From assembly GCF_028283685.1 (NCBI RefSeq), contig NZ_JAPWKF010000007.1:744001-808000 (forward strand): 64,000 nucleotides of DNA, in the 5' to 3' direction. The translations under genes and the position numbers were made by a program. The notes under the pieces are model-generated. The model saw only the letters and a program-made list of their open reading frames with translations. It searched no databases and was not told where the DNA came from. The stretch comes from Edaphobacter sp. (GTDB lineage Bacteria > Acidobacteriota > Terriglobia > Terriglobales > Acidobacteriaceae). This document shows, in pieces, positions 63,563 through 64,000 of the stretch. Within the stretch, counting starts at the first letter, position 1. Each line of letters begins with the position of its first letter.

Positions 63563-64000
63563 ATGAAGATTCTCCTTCGTCAAAAATCCGGACTTGGCAA
63601 CCAGCTGTTTCAGTACGCTGCGGGGCTCTTCTTTGCCCGCAGGTATGGGGCGACGCTGGAGGTGATCCGCGAGCGGGAGGAGAAGGCTACATCGTTTGGC
63701 CACCCACGTCCGTTTCTGCTGCCGAAGTTCTGCATCTCGACGACAACACGGGAGCGCAATGGGCGCGACCAGCTGCTGTGCTCGACGGCATCGTATAAGG
63801 GGCCGCTGGCCAAGATGGCGCGCCTGGCCACTGGCACGCGGCTCTACAAGCCGGAGTTTGTGACCGACTGGGTGTTTCAGCCGGATCTTCCGGTAAACCC
63901 GTCGACGCGGATCATCTATCTCGACGGATACTTTCAGGCTCATCAATATGCGACTGAGATTGAAGAGACATTGCGAGCGGAGCTGACGCTGTGCCAGGCT
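63563..64000 (+). CDS. Alpha-1,2-fucosyltransferase-like glycosyltransferase (GT11), cut by window edge
   Basis: The first 146 codons are in the window. It opens MKILLRQKSGLGNQLFQYAA, the nucleotide-sugar-binding start of GT11 enzymes, and later has IIYLDGYFQAHQYA, also typical. The HxRxGD motif would lie beyond the edge. It would transfer fucose or a related sugar to a surface glycan. It lies 19 bases after ilvB on the same strand but probably begins another functional group. Confidence 0.75.
   Translation, partial: MKILLRQKSGLGNQLFQYAAGLFFARRYGATLEVIREREEKATSFGHPRPFLLPKFCISTTTRERNGRDQLLCSTASYKGPLAKMARLATGTRLYKPEFVTDWVFQPDLPVNPSTRIIYLDGYFQAHQYATEIEETLRAELTLCQA

Noticed and set aside
1..64000. 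tRNA, rRNA, transposase, integrase or phage genes
   Set aside because: None could be recognised on either strand.

Overview
The window is GC-rich chromosomal DNA (roughly 60% G+C by eye) from a Gram-negative bacterium, most likely an Acidobacteriota of the Terriglobia/Acidobacteriaceae type. That assignment is an inference. It rests on the FtsL/FtsI-PASTA arrangement of the division cluster, a TonB-like protein beside a degenerate M48-like secreted protein, a YXWGXW-repeat protein, a GH78 rhamnosidase, and a CysO/JAMM/MoeZ sulfur-carrier operon. No rRNA, tRNA, CRISPR array, transposase or phage gene was seen.

Layout. 1-4000: end of an unknown gene, a small hypothetical protein, then a cysteine/thiocarboxylate operon (cysM, JAMM protease, ubiquitin-like CysO, moeZ). 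4166-8816: a nucleotide pyrophosphatase-like phosphodiesterase, homoserine dehydrogenase, guanine deaminase and an aldehyde dehydrogenase. 8879-33742: the division and cell-wall (dcw) cluster, read on the minus strand as mraZ-rsmH-ftsL-ftsI-murE-murF-mraY-murD-ftsW-murG-murC-ftsQ-ftsA-ftsZ, followed by a penicillin-binding transpeptidase. It is broken twice: by a plus-strand YXWGXW-repeat gene between murG and murC, and by a large alpha-L-rhamnosidase gene between ftsA and ftsZ. Four GTGG-type repeats at exact 10-bp spacing upstream of mraZ look like the MraZ operator. 34028-47782: DUF2127 protein, dxs, NIPSNAP protein, dicarboxylate symporter, SnoaL-like protein, a soluble GAF/PAS histidine kinase, acs, an M20 amidohydrolase, DUF421 protein and galE. 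48148-53454: envelope genes (TonB-like protein, M48-like pseudo-peptidase, two outer-membrane beta-barrels, a Spy-like protein). 53571-63543: a LysR regulator divergent from a branched-chain amino-acid operon (leuA-leuB-two unknown genes-leuC-leuD-ilvD-ilvB). The right edge cuts a GT11 fucosyltransferase-like gene.

How it fits together. The dcw block makes the lipid-linked meso-diaminopimelate peptidoglycan precursor and the septal machinery. The sulfur operon has all the parts for a protein-thiocarboxylate route to cysteine (MoeZ charges CysO, CysM adds the amino-acid skeleton, JAMM releases cysteine). The leu/ilv operon covers most of valine/leucine synthesis but lacks ilvC and an acetolactate synthase small subunit, and its LeuA lacks the usual feedback domain.

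Caveat. Three genes (cysM, moeZ, murG) each carry one apparent extra base that shifts the frame. Because murG is essential, sequence or assembly error is the simplest explanation, at least for that gene.
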